A stretch of 64,000 nt of DNA from Amoebophrya sp. A120. Its lineage: Eukaryota > Sar > Dinophyceae > Syndiniales > Amoebophryaceae. The notes below the pieces were generated by a model, which worked only from the letters and a program-made list of their open reading frames with translations, was not told where the DNA came from and did no database searches. Location of the stretch: positions 4,328,793-4,392,792 of the forward strand of contig CAJINV010000008.1 in assembly GCA_905178155.1 (NCBI GenBank), in the 5' to 3' direction. This document shows positions 48,719-58,400 of the stretch, in pieces (position 1 is the stretch's first letter; every line of letters starts with the position of its first letter). The position numbers and the translations under genes are program-made.

Positions 48719-50040
48719 TCAATTACGACGTTTGTGAGAATGGGTATCCCCCTTCGCATGATGTTGTAGTAGTTTTGTAGCCGTCTTTGCCTGTCCGAAA
48801 GGAGAAAAGTAGGAACTCGTTCGTCGTCGTGAACTACTTCGCAAAGGGCGGGCGCTGACCCGCTGTAGACGGCACAAATCTCGACGACAACGATGCACGA
48901 TCAGTGCGCGGTTCCGCAGCCACTTGCTCCAGTCAAAAGACCGCGTGGCAGCGTCCATTGTGTCATGTGCCTTCTGGAGGCTCGCTCCGGAGCTGACCGA
49001 CTTCCCAGCTTTGGTCTTCAGGTCCCTATGACGGTACCAATGGAAAAAAATCTCGGCTCGGTCTTTATCTAAATCGTAAAACTTGTGCCTAGCTTCCCGC
49101 CTTAAACGCTTGTCGTTGAAATGCTCGTCCTTGTCTATGCTGTTCTCTACTTATTTATCCACAGTAAATTTCCCGTACACGTATAAATGCACTCCCTGCA
49201 TGACAAAACTTGGCTTCGGTCCTAGTTTAGCATGACAAGTTTTACACTACGAATTGGTAAAATTTGTGATGCATCTTGTACATGTACGGAAAATTTGTAT
49301 TGCATATTGTTCATCTTCTACTTCATCTTCATCCGAATCGCGGGACGTGGTCCCGCGGGCTCTTCTATCGAAAGGAAAAATCCCCCCTCCCCATATCGAA
49401 AACGAAATTTGTGATGCTGTATTTGAGGTCACAAATCGACTTGCCATGCTAGAAGGCCAAGAGCCGCAGTCGCGGCCTCGTTTGCAGGCAATTTGTCATG
49501 CTGTTTCCCACTCTCAGATGCCTCCTGTCATGCTGAAGATGCAAGGCTTCCCCTTTCCACCCAGCACTCCAGTCCGCATCTTTTGTCGTGTAGCATGACA
49601 AAGCTGATTCGTGACAACAAATCTGCATCACAGATTTCCGTTTTGATATGGGGAGGGGGGATTTTTCCTTTTGATATCTTCGTCGTGTGGAGGTGGTCTT
49701 CTTTCCTTCTAAGACTTCTAAATTTTCTATCCGAGTGCGCGACAACTCCCCCTCACGACCCTCATTGATTTGTGTTCTTGCATGAACAGCAACACAAGCG
49801 CTGGCAAAGATGCAGCTTTTGCATGACAAATTCCTTAGAGGATCACTGTAGTGCTGTTTTGGCTTTCGGAATCTGTCATGCAAAGTAGAGTGCTAACAGG
49901 CACAAGGTAGATTTCAGATTTTGCATGACAAATGAGGGGGAGGGGGAGTTGTGCACTGTCATATCTTCCTCGTCCTTCACCTTCTCATCGTCGCCAACGT
50001 CATCATCTTCCTCTATTACCTTACCGTAGTAGTTGACCAT
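48719..50040 (-). CDS. Unidentified ~202-aa acidic/basic protein interrupted by three TIR elements
   Basis: Read on the minus strand from ATG at 50040. Removing elements 49728-49963, 49366-49676 and 49156-49306, each with one 5-bp target duplication, gives 609 nt with no internal stop: MVNYYGKVIEEDDDVGDDEK, then KVKDEENLEVLEGKKTTSTR, then RRARGTTSRDSDEDEVEDEQ, then VENSIDKDEHFNDKRLRREA and onward to KGDTHSHKRRN and stop. The N-terminal third is highly acidic, the C-terminal third basic. The segment HKFYDLDKDRAEIFFHWYRH has a D-x-D-x-D start reminiscent of a single EF-hand loop but lacks the remaining ligands. No family is recognised. Coding may extend upstream: the frame is open for about 50 codons before the ATG, through a sequence that itself looks duplicated. 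Confidence 0.72.
49156..49306. mobile_element. 151-bp TIR element in minus-strand gene
   Basis: Left end TATCC...AAATTTCCCGTACAC pairs imperfectly with GTACGGAAAATTT...GCATA at the right. Flanks TTATT (49151-49155) and TTGTT (49307-49311) are a 5-bp duplication with one difference. Contains TGTGATGC and two GCATGACAA words. Excision restores the frame EDEQ-VENSID on the minus strand. Confidence 0.75.
49366..49676. mobile_element. 311-bp TIR element with TSD TCTTC in minus-strand gene
   Basis: TIRs of about 52 bp begin TATCGAAAGGAAAAATCCCC and end GGGGATTTTTCCTTTTGATA with few mismatches. TCTTC flanks both sides (49361-49365, 49677-49681). The interior has TGTGATGC, TGTCATGC (twice) and CATGACAA words. 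Excision restores minus-strand STRRR-ARGTTSRD in frame. Confidence 0.85.
49728..49963. mobile_element. 236-bp TIR element in minus-strand gene
   Basis: Inverted ends share GTGCGCGACAACTCCCCCT against AGGGGGAGTTGTGCAC and start/end TATCC/TCATA. Flanks TTTTC (49723-49727) and TCTTC (49964-49968) differ at one base. Contains TGTCATGC and GCATGACAA words. Excision restores minus-strand KDEE-NLEVLEG (or EDLEVLEG) in frame. Confidence 0.78.
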
Positions 50041-50120
50041 ACTTGTCGTACCAGCAGAAGTGTGAATTGCAAAAGTATCGTAATCGTACTCGCACTGGGA
50101 CTTTCTCGTCTGCATAAGCG

Positions 50121-50200
50121 CCAGTGTGCCGACAGTGCGTACACGTCCAACACCTGCGGCACAAATCTCGACGACAACACCAAAATGCGGCACCGGGTCA
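50121..50200 (+). repeat. Chimera of two exon fragments from distant genes
   Basis: 50121-50160 is identical over 40 bp to 57042-57081, in the Cys-rich protein gene (peptide QCADSAYTSNTCG). It is fused without a gap to 50158-50200, which matches 46620-46662 from the last exon of the zinc-finger gene. The region stays open on the plus strand to 50262, and on the minus strand forms the upstream open stretch of the gene at 48719-50040. Confidence 0.85.
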
Positions 50201-50959
50201 GCAATGGCCAGCGCACCCTTTGCGAACGAGCGCAGAGACTACTCGGCAAAGAGAAGGATTGAATTTCCGATCGTGCCGGTGCAGATGTAAAAGTGAGCTT
50301 TTGCGCGAAGAGGGATGCGCGGTATACTTTGACAGATGCAACTATGTGCTTCACAAGTACAGCAGTAGACAGTCGCATCTTTTTTCGAATTTTGAACAAA
50401 ATGAAAATCACAGTTAACCGCTGCTGGCATTATTCGCGACGTGTGCGTGAGGTTAGCTGTCACAGCTTTGGGTGATTGGGCGACGCCAGACCAGCGAGCA
50501 CGCAGCAGTTGCGGCCATTGCACCAGCTTGCAGCGACGTTGGGTCGCTGCGAGCACGCAGGCCGGCATTGTCGGCCGACTGCGTTGTGCCGTGCGTCGCA
50601 GCTGCGGCGCGCTCGCTAATCCATGCATCGAGGCGGGTGGAGATTAACTCCCAACGCCCGCTCTCCCAATGCTCCACCGGGCGAGATTCATGCTAGGCCA
50701 TGGCCAAGGTGCGCGGCATGTTCAGCCAGTGCATGCACTGGAGATCATGCCCGCAAACCAGGGCCATGCTGCCCGTTCTCTACACCTCTCTATCTTTCCC
50801 AAGGGCTGGCTTTCAGATGCCCGCCCATGCGAGTATCTAAGAGCCAGTCGCCTCAGGAAGATATACCCTGAGCTTCTGCTTCGCGCAGTGAGCATGCCCT
50901 CTGTGGAGGGGCGCTTGCGTGGAGCAGAAGCGCAAGGCAGCGACACACTGGGCTCACGC

Positions 50960-52140
50960 GGGGCCGGGATCGCAAGGGACCACACATCAACACGTTTCCG
51001 CGGGGAAACATGCCGCGACGGGGACCTACGGACGCGACGCAGGGCATTTTCTGAGGTACAGAGCGTCGCTGGGGACCGCGCGGCACGCTTCGGGCGAAGC
51101 GTGTCGCGACGGGGACCTACGGAGAGACACGACACGAGGCTCATAGCTTCGCCGTCGCGTCGGCAGGGACCGTATATACGCTTCGCTTGAAGCATGCCCC
51201 AATGGGGGCCCAAGAGGTAGCACCAAACTCCTGTGGAGAGGGTGCCTGGGTCACACAGCAGGCTTCGTGGAAGCGTGGCGCGACGGGGGGACCACAGAGC
51301 GGACACCACACCCTTGCAGGGTTGGTGTCGACAGGGCCAGGGACCGCACAGCACGCTTTGTAAGAAGCGCGCCCCGAGGGGGACCTGCGGAGACCAACAC
51401 ACCACACCGAGCCGTAGTGGAGTTGATGTCGACGGGGACCACGAACACGCTTCGCAAAAGCGCGTCGCGATGGGGACTCACGGAGACACGCGACACCAAA
51501 CCTGTAGCAAGTTTGCAACACGCGTCGGCGGGGACCACGTGGCACGCTTCGCTTGAAGCGTGCCGTGATGGGGACCTCCGACCTCCTCTGGAGGTGGCGT
51601 GAGGGCCACGCGGCGTGCCTCTGCTTCGTAGAAGCCCGCCGCGCTGGAGACTTCTCGAGCCGACACCAACCAAGCCTTGCGAAGTTGGTGCCGGAGGGGA
51701 CCACACAGCACGCTTCGCAAGAAGCGCGCCGCGATGGAGACCTGCGGAGACGACACCAAACTCCCGCGGAGCTGGTGTCGACGGGGACCACGCAGCACGC
51801 TTCGCCTGAAGCGTGCCATGGTGGGGACCTACGCGGCAGCACAAAGCACCCTTGCAGGTGGTGCCACAGCGCCACGCAGCATGCTTCGAGGAAGCGCGTC
51901 ACAGTGTAGACCTGCGGAGCCGACACCAAGGCCCTGCGGAGTTGGTGGCAACGGGAACCACGCCGCACGCTTCGTTCAAAGCGTGTCGGGTGCGGGACCT
52001 GCGGAGACGACACCAGGGAGCTCCTGCTGCGGAGCTGGTGTCGACGGGGACCACGCTGCGCACCTAGCCAGATGCGTGCCGTGATAGGGACCTGCGCAGC
52101 GCGCTTCTCTCGAAGCGTGCCGTCACGGGGACGCGAGCAC
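50960..52140 (+). repeat. GC-rich tandem array of ~85-95-bp units, each with a hairpin
   Basis: About thirteen units, each with an imperfect palindrome such as CACGCTTCGCCTGAAGCGTG followed by a GGGGACC-type tail and a GACACCA...GGTGTCGACGGGGACCAC spacer. Hairpin cores are near 51089, 51177, 51258, 51350, 51447, 51541, 51630, 51707, 51797, 51879, 51967 and 52100. Loop bases vary while stems are largely kept. Lack of stops gives long frames on both strands; none looks like a selected protein. Single-copy GC-rich DNA (50480-50950) precedes it. Confidence 0.8.
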
Positions 52141-52370
52141 ACGGCGCCAGGCCTCTGTCCGAGGCACTGGCGCTGTGCGGCAGGGGGCGCACGCGCTGCC
52201 ATGTCGTGCAGATCTGCGCACAGCAGCAGCACTACCTTGGCGTGCGTGTCGCGCGCCCTCACTTGCTGCTCGCGCAAGTGGGACTCATTGATTTGTTGAG
52301 CGCGGCTTGCGGCCACGCCCCAACTGGGGCGCGGGTCGCGTGGCGGAGTGCGGTAACGCGCGTCATCATT

Positions 52371-52940
52371 GGAGTGCACCTGCTTGCCAGCACATCCAAC
52401 AAAGGCCTCCCGGGCGTGCAGCTCGGCTTGCGCCGCAGCACAGCCCGGGAAAGCGTTTCCGAAAACTCTCGCCCGCGCCTTCACTGGAGTGCACCTGCGT
52501 GCCAGCACCTCCAGATCCGACCTCCCGGGCGTGCACCTCGGCTTTCGCCGCAGCACCACCCGGGAGTGCGTGGCAGAGTATGGCCGGCGCGTCTTCACTG
52601 GAGTGCACCTGCGTGCCAGCACCTCCAGCTTAGACCTCCAAGGCGTGCACCTCAGCTCTCGCTGCAGCACCGCCCCGGAGTGCGTCGCATACATCTGCCG
52701 CCTCGCGCGCCTTCACTGGAGTGCACCTGCTTGCCAGCACCTCCAGGTCCGACCTCCCGGGCGTGCACCTCGGCTTTCGCCGCAGCACCACCCGGGAGCG
52801 CGTGGCAGAGTGCGATCTGCGCGTCTTCGCTGGAGTGCACCTGCGTGCCAGCACCTCCAGCTTAGACCTCTAGGGCGTGCACCTCAGCTTTCGCCGCAGC
52901 ACCACCCCGGAGTGCGTCCCGCACATCTGCCATGGCTACT
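52371..52940 (+). repeat. Tandem array, five units of 114-118 bp
   Basis: Units start at GGAGTGCACCTGC at 52371, 52486, 52600, 52718 and 52832. Each continues with GTGCCAGCACCTCCAG, CTCCCGGGCGTGCACCTC and CGCCGCAGCACCACCC-GGAGTG. Units 2 and 4 resemble each other (ATCC/GTCC variant), as do units 3 and 5 (CTTAGACCTC variant), indicating a higher-order dimer. Different in sequence from the hairpin array just upstream. Confidence 0.88.
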
Positions 52941-52949
52941 CTCTTTCAT

Positions 52950-55473
52950 TTTCTTTTTGGTGATAAACGGCGCAGGGCCGCCGCGGGTGTGTACTTATTC
53001 CAAAGCCAGACCGTGCAACACCACACGCAGAGGGGAAACGACAACACGCGCCCGGCGCGCGCCGTTGCCCCTACAGCGGTGTCGCTCCCGTTAGCTGGCA
53101 GCGCTTAACCTCATTTCGCTATTGATCGATATGTTGGACGCGAAATACCATTTATTTGCAGCGAGCTTTTCTATCTGGTCGAACTTTTACACTCAATCGG
53201 ACAGATGTTCCACCTTGTCAAGTATTTGCGCCGGTAAATCAGATGAACTTTTGTATCGCCTTTAACACCAGATACCACAATGAGAATGGGCTTGATTTAT
53301 CTTGGTAATTTTGATTTTACTATTGGATTTTCATCGCATTTTGGTGCTCTACAAATAAGTATTGTAATTTTATGTCAGCGCAAGAACTTGTTGTCGCGTT
53401 GGAGAGGCCATTAGCTCTCTTTCATCGAGAACTCCAATTCGTTGGTTCATTCTATTCACAGTGGAATAAAGTAGAAATGCTCTGAGATTGGTGTATTCAC
53501 AAGTACAATTCACTTCACTTAACAGTATTCTTTCACTTTTGTTCGCAGCGCACCGAAGACGATCTGATAAACGAAAAGAGAACTTCGTTTTTCTTCCTTG
53601 TACAATAGCTCACAACAGAACTTTCATTCGTCAAATCTACAGCCTTTCTATCTCACCCAGTTTCAAATCAAATACAAATCTATGCAGCAGGAAGTCGTCA
53701 GATATATGCCCTTCTTGATTTGTTTTTAGACAATTGCAAAATTTTCTTCGAGCTAATGTATTTTGGTTTCACGAGCCCGTGAAAAAGGCCATAATTCGAA
53801 TTTTTGCCGGAATGTAATGCCAATGGTATTGCATGACCGCGCAACAGTAGCAGGCGGCGCCACGGACGCCAGGAATTCAGGTACTACAAGAGGGCCTGAT
53901 CCAGAATCACGGCGCAAGAGCTTTGTTTACTCGGGAAAAATGACCGAAAGTATGCGATGGCAGAACTTTTCTTATTGTGATTGCCCGTGCCCGACACGGA
54001 AATCTATTAATTCTCATGGCTGCTTGTACAGGTGGCGAAGCCTGATCAACAGTACCGAAGTGCCACGAGCTTGCGCCTACTGTTCCTAATCCTGGTGGAT
54101 AAGTTCAAAAATTCAACGAGAGGATACCTGATATGCCCCCATGCGAATTGCCTGTGTGTTTCGCTTGCGGATCTAAATTGCCCGGTATCTTCTTTTTCGA
54201 GATAGTGAAAGCGCTTAAGAACTTGAGAAGGTCGTTGTGTCCACAGAGGTTCTCCAGCTCTTGTCGTTGTTGTGTTGTTGGAGCCCTGTTTTATGGTTTC
54301 GTTGACGTCAAAGTTTTTTCAAGCCCATGGTGGGACGATGATGCAAGCGCTTCTCGATGCAAGTTTTCTGCAAATCGACCACGAAGTAGCTTGCGAGTCT
54401 GTATTGATAAGAAACGCAAAAATAATGTCGGATTCGTTGTATGAGTATGAAACCCTAGATTACTCCTGTTTGACCTATTGCTATTAAGAAGTTGCGGAAA
54501 AAAGTCTTGCCAAGTGTCCCAAAATAACTGTACAAGCTTCACAAACGAATCTCTTGCTGAAACGCAAATAAAAAGCAATCCGAAGTTGAATTGATCTTGT
54601 AAACGTTATGGATTAATAAGCCACGACATTCCGCGAAAACCAAAGTAACTTACCGAGTTGCAAGTACAGCACTCTGTCAAACAATTTGAGTAGTGAGGAA
54701 GAGCACCTTCCCACTAGATCCAAAGCGATCTTGGAAATTCAAAGGCTGATGATGTACAACTAGATATATTATCAATTTCAACGTGTATCTCCGAAAAGTA
54801 CATACAATTCCAAAGCAAATTTTCACCAATCAAAAACGAAGATCCAAAAGAGGTGCATTTTTTTCACATCAAAGCACGACTAGGTGTCGATTGCGATCAG
54901 ACCGGCGCGTCCAAAGCGATCGCCAAGTCACGAATTCCGATGAGTCGTTGCTTTCTCTACCGATAATCTTTTTAAAATTCTGTTGCAAATGAATTAAGCG
55001 CACGAATCCTTTTTTTTTTGTATTTTTTCCGCAGCAATGACTGCTTCAAATTCAAAACCCCGCACGAGGTCCTCCGCTGTGGAGCGAAAGCAAATTTATC
55101 ACCAGGGCAACGCAATTGCTTTACGACGACCACAGGAACGGGGTTTTTGCGATCATTGGAGTGGGCGACGAAGAAAGGCCCATTCGAGCCGGAGCTCGAC
55201 CACAGAAGGGCGCTTTTTTTCCGAAAATTATTTTCCCGGTTACGTAAGAAGTGTGTGCGGGTTGAAAAGCTGCTCAAGAGCGCGCAGCTGGACGCACCTA
55301 GCAGAACTATTTTTCGCCCGAAGGAAACGCCGGAAGCGATGGCGCATCGACTCCGCGCGCACCACAGAAACTGTAACAGAGGAGCCTACGCATCTGCAGC
55401 CGCGGTTTATTATCTCCCCACACACAATACGACTTTTGAACATATCGGCACGTCGTGCGAGGACGAGGAGTAT
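52950..55473. other. Intergenic region
   Basis: AT-richer than the arrays. Frames at 53763-54089 and 54133-54444 (plus) are modest and lack a recognisable domain. 54272-54487 has a short open run but no supporting context. The open frames upstream of 55474 probably include the 5' leader of the next gene. No tRNA, rRNA or element ends recognised. Confidence 0.45.
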
Positions 55474-58400
55474 CATGCCTACAACGACCAGCTACTTTTT
55501 TCAGCCGGTGTTCCTGTTCATCGTTCTGCAGCTTCTTGTCCCCCGTCCGTCAGACGCTAATTACGGATTTTACACTATTCTGAGTAAAAACGTACCCACA
55601 CCAGAGTCAGGATGGGGATTTTGCAACACAAACCTAGGAGTTTTGTGAGTCACGCATGACAAGTTTCATTCCGTAAGGTAGTGCAAGTTAGCAAGGAAAG
55701 CCGCATCACAAATCGATCTGCTGATCCTGTTTACAGCATTACAAGTTCCCAAACACGATTGAAAATGCCTGTCATGGGGTTGCGCATCACAAATGTTCCT
55801 GTCATGGCAAAGTCGCATGACAACTCTGGTGTGGGTACGTTTTTACTCAGAATATACACGTTTTCGTCTGCGATGAAGATGAAGGACACCATATTCTGCG
55901 TAAAAATGTACCTACAACTTGATCAAGATGGAAAATCTGCTACACAAATCAAGTACTCTTGAGATTCACGCGGGAGCAGTTTAGGTCCACAGCAGACGTG
56001 TGTTTAGCTTTACAGAAGGCCGCATTTTTTTGCCATATCGAGTAAGATGCGCTCGCAGGGGAAACCGCATGAGACACCCGCCATACATTTCAGATTGGCA
56101 TGACGAATATAGGGTAGGTGCGTTTTTAGAGAGGATACGCGATCAAAATGCGGGAATACGAGCACGTTATGAGAACTGTGGTTTCAAATCTGAACGCAAC
56201 TGCAAGTGCAGCCTCTGCAGCACGGGTTTCTGCATTTTCGACGGCGACCTACCCGCTGCAAAAGTAACGTATTCGTATAAATTCAAAGTGCAGTCTCGCA
56301 TGGCAGATCTTTTCCGCTACCTGAATCTGCATTAATTACAAATTCCATTTTCTTCCTTGCCGGAAAATTTATTTTCGTGCGATTTAATACACTACTAGTG
56401 CGATGCTTTTGCCATGTATACGACCACGACGACTACAACGACGACCATCGACGTGGCTAAATCTTCCGACGAGGACTTTTTGGCAAGTGGTTCGATTTCC
56501 ATATGAAATTGCAAAAAAAAACTCTTTTACCCCCGCCAGTTCATGACCTGAAGGAGCAAAATAAAGAGTGCAGTCACTTCTGCATGATGAATCATTTCCG
56601 TACGGACTCATGTTATATTGGGAGTGCTCCTCCTGCAGTTTATCGATTTCAGGCAAGGCAGTCCTGCTCAAGGCCAACAGGGGCTGATGCGCAAATACTA
56701 TTCTGCATGACAATGACAAGGCAACAAACTCCTGTGCTTTCTTTCGTCCGTTCGGCATGACAACCGTGGGGTACGACGGGGAGTTGCGCAGAATATTCCA
56801 TGGCAAGTATCGGCGAGGACCCAAGTAAAGACCACCACTACGCAACTGCTCCTCATCAAGACCAAGAATTTTTGGATGCCGGCCCAACGGGTGCCGTCGA
56901 CCGAGAAACTGCGACCACTTCCACGTATGGTTTTGGGCCAGAAGCGGACGTGCAGCCGGATGAAAATCAAAATGGGGCTCTTTCTCTGTCTTCTGGAGCT
57001 ACAGTTTCTTCGTTTCTGGCCTCGACTTCTGCCGGGGAACCCCAGTGTGCCGACAGTGCGTACACGTCCAACACCTGCGGCCCCCGCACGGACGAGTGTT
57101 TCTCGGTGTGCGGCGTCCCCCCGGACGGGGGCGGGCACCTCGACCGGTTTGCTGGGTGGTGCCAAGCCTGCGTGGGGACTGTTAACAACCGTAAAGTGGC
57201 GGGGGCATGTTGCCGCAGGGACGGCAAGGACACGTACGACCCCGACGCGTGTCGCTACAGTGGGATCACCTTCAAGCACACGAACTATCACGAGTGCGTC
57301 GCAGTACCGGGCTGCTTGGCGGAAGCAGAAGTTGCGATTTCCGGGCGCGTGACAATTTCGTATGGGCCATCAACAGGATCGCAAGGTGCTCTCAAGTCAC
57401 GAGCTTTTTGTGCGCGGGCACCGAACCAGCAGTGCCAGGACCTCACGGCGGCGCAAGATTTCACGACTGCTACCGGGAATGCTTCGTGCTTCAAGAAGAA
57501 CGTCGGGAGGAAACCGGGTTCGGTATCTGGCACTAAAATAGCCTGGTGCCGACAGCAGTGCAATGCTTTGCCGGGGTGCAACTTTTTTTCATACAGCCAT
57601 GCACCGACCGTCGGCGGATGCTTTCTTTTTGACGCCTGCCCTGACCGGTACGGCGCCCCTTACTTCGATAGCTCCCCCTTCAAGACATACGAATGCACGC
57701 CCTATCAGCGGTGCAAAGATTGGGAAGAGTCCGGGACGCTGATATGCCCGACCGGTCACAGGTACGACAGTTCCCGCGACGACGTGCGATGCGCCGGCGA
57801 TATCTGCACACAGGCCGCAGACGAGCACACGTGCTGCGTTCCTCTGTGCAACTGCGGCTCGGTTGTTGCCAATGGGGTACGGACCTATTATCCCTGGAAA
57901 GCCAGCAAAAACGCGAATTCGCCCTGCACAGAAACCAACCCGACGGAAGCGAATTGCCGTGCCTTTTGCTGTCAAACCGGATGCCAGGAGCCGGCTGAGG
58001 CGGACCAGGAGAAGTTCGCGAGCGGTCTAATGCTGAACACCATAGACTGGCCGGTGACGACGATGAGTGTCGCACCGAGCGCGGCCTGGTCGCAGAACCT
58101 GGCTTGCCATACCGACTACGTGCGCGACTCCACAAAAGACAACCAGAACGCGCGGTGCGACCCGGCCAATAGTCCGCTGCAGTTGCAGGGATGCAACCCC
58201 GCGGTGTGTGCGTGCTCTCACGGCCAGCCGGGAGGCTCTTGTCCGCAGTGGGCCACGCAGCGCTGCGAGCCGGGGTCCTGCGACACTGATAGCTTCTACT
58301 TTTACCGCGGAAATTACCCCACTGTCAACAAGCCGTCCTCGACGAGGTTCACGCAGTTCCGCCAGTCGTCCTGCTGGCCGAGATGCACCCAAGCGGGGGT

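Noticed and set aside
48980-49100. EF-hand in the 202-aa protein
   Set aside because: DLDKDRAEIFF starts like a Ca-binding loop, but positions 7-12 lack the needed ligands and the terminal Glu; not claimed as a domain.
51141-52694. 517-codon minus-strand open frame
   Set aside because: It spans both GC-rich tandem arrays and unique DNA between them; its repeats follow the DNA period and other frames are equally open. Stop-poor composition explains it.
50960-52940. CRISPR-like array
   Set aside because: Repeats are 85-118 bp, diverged, without constant short repeats and unique spacers, and the DNA is nuclear eukaryotic.
56800-56802. ATG 56800 as start of the Cys-rich protein
   Set aside because: It lies inside the right TGGCAAGT repeat of an intron; upstream exons join in frame and lead back to a signal peptide at 55474.
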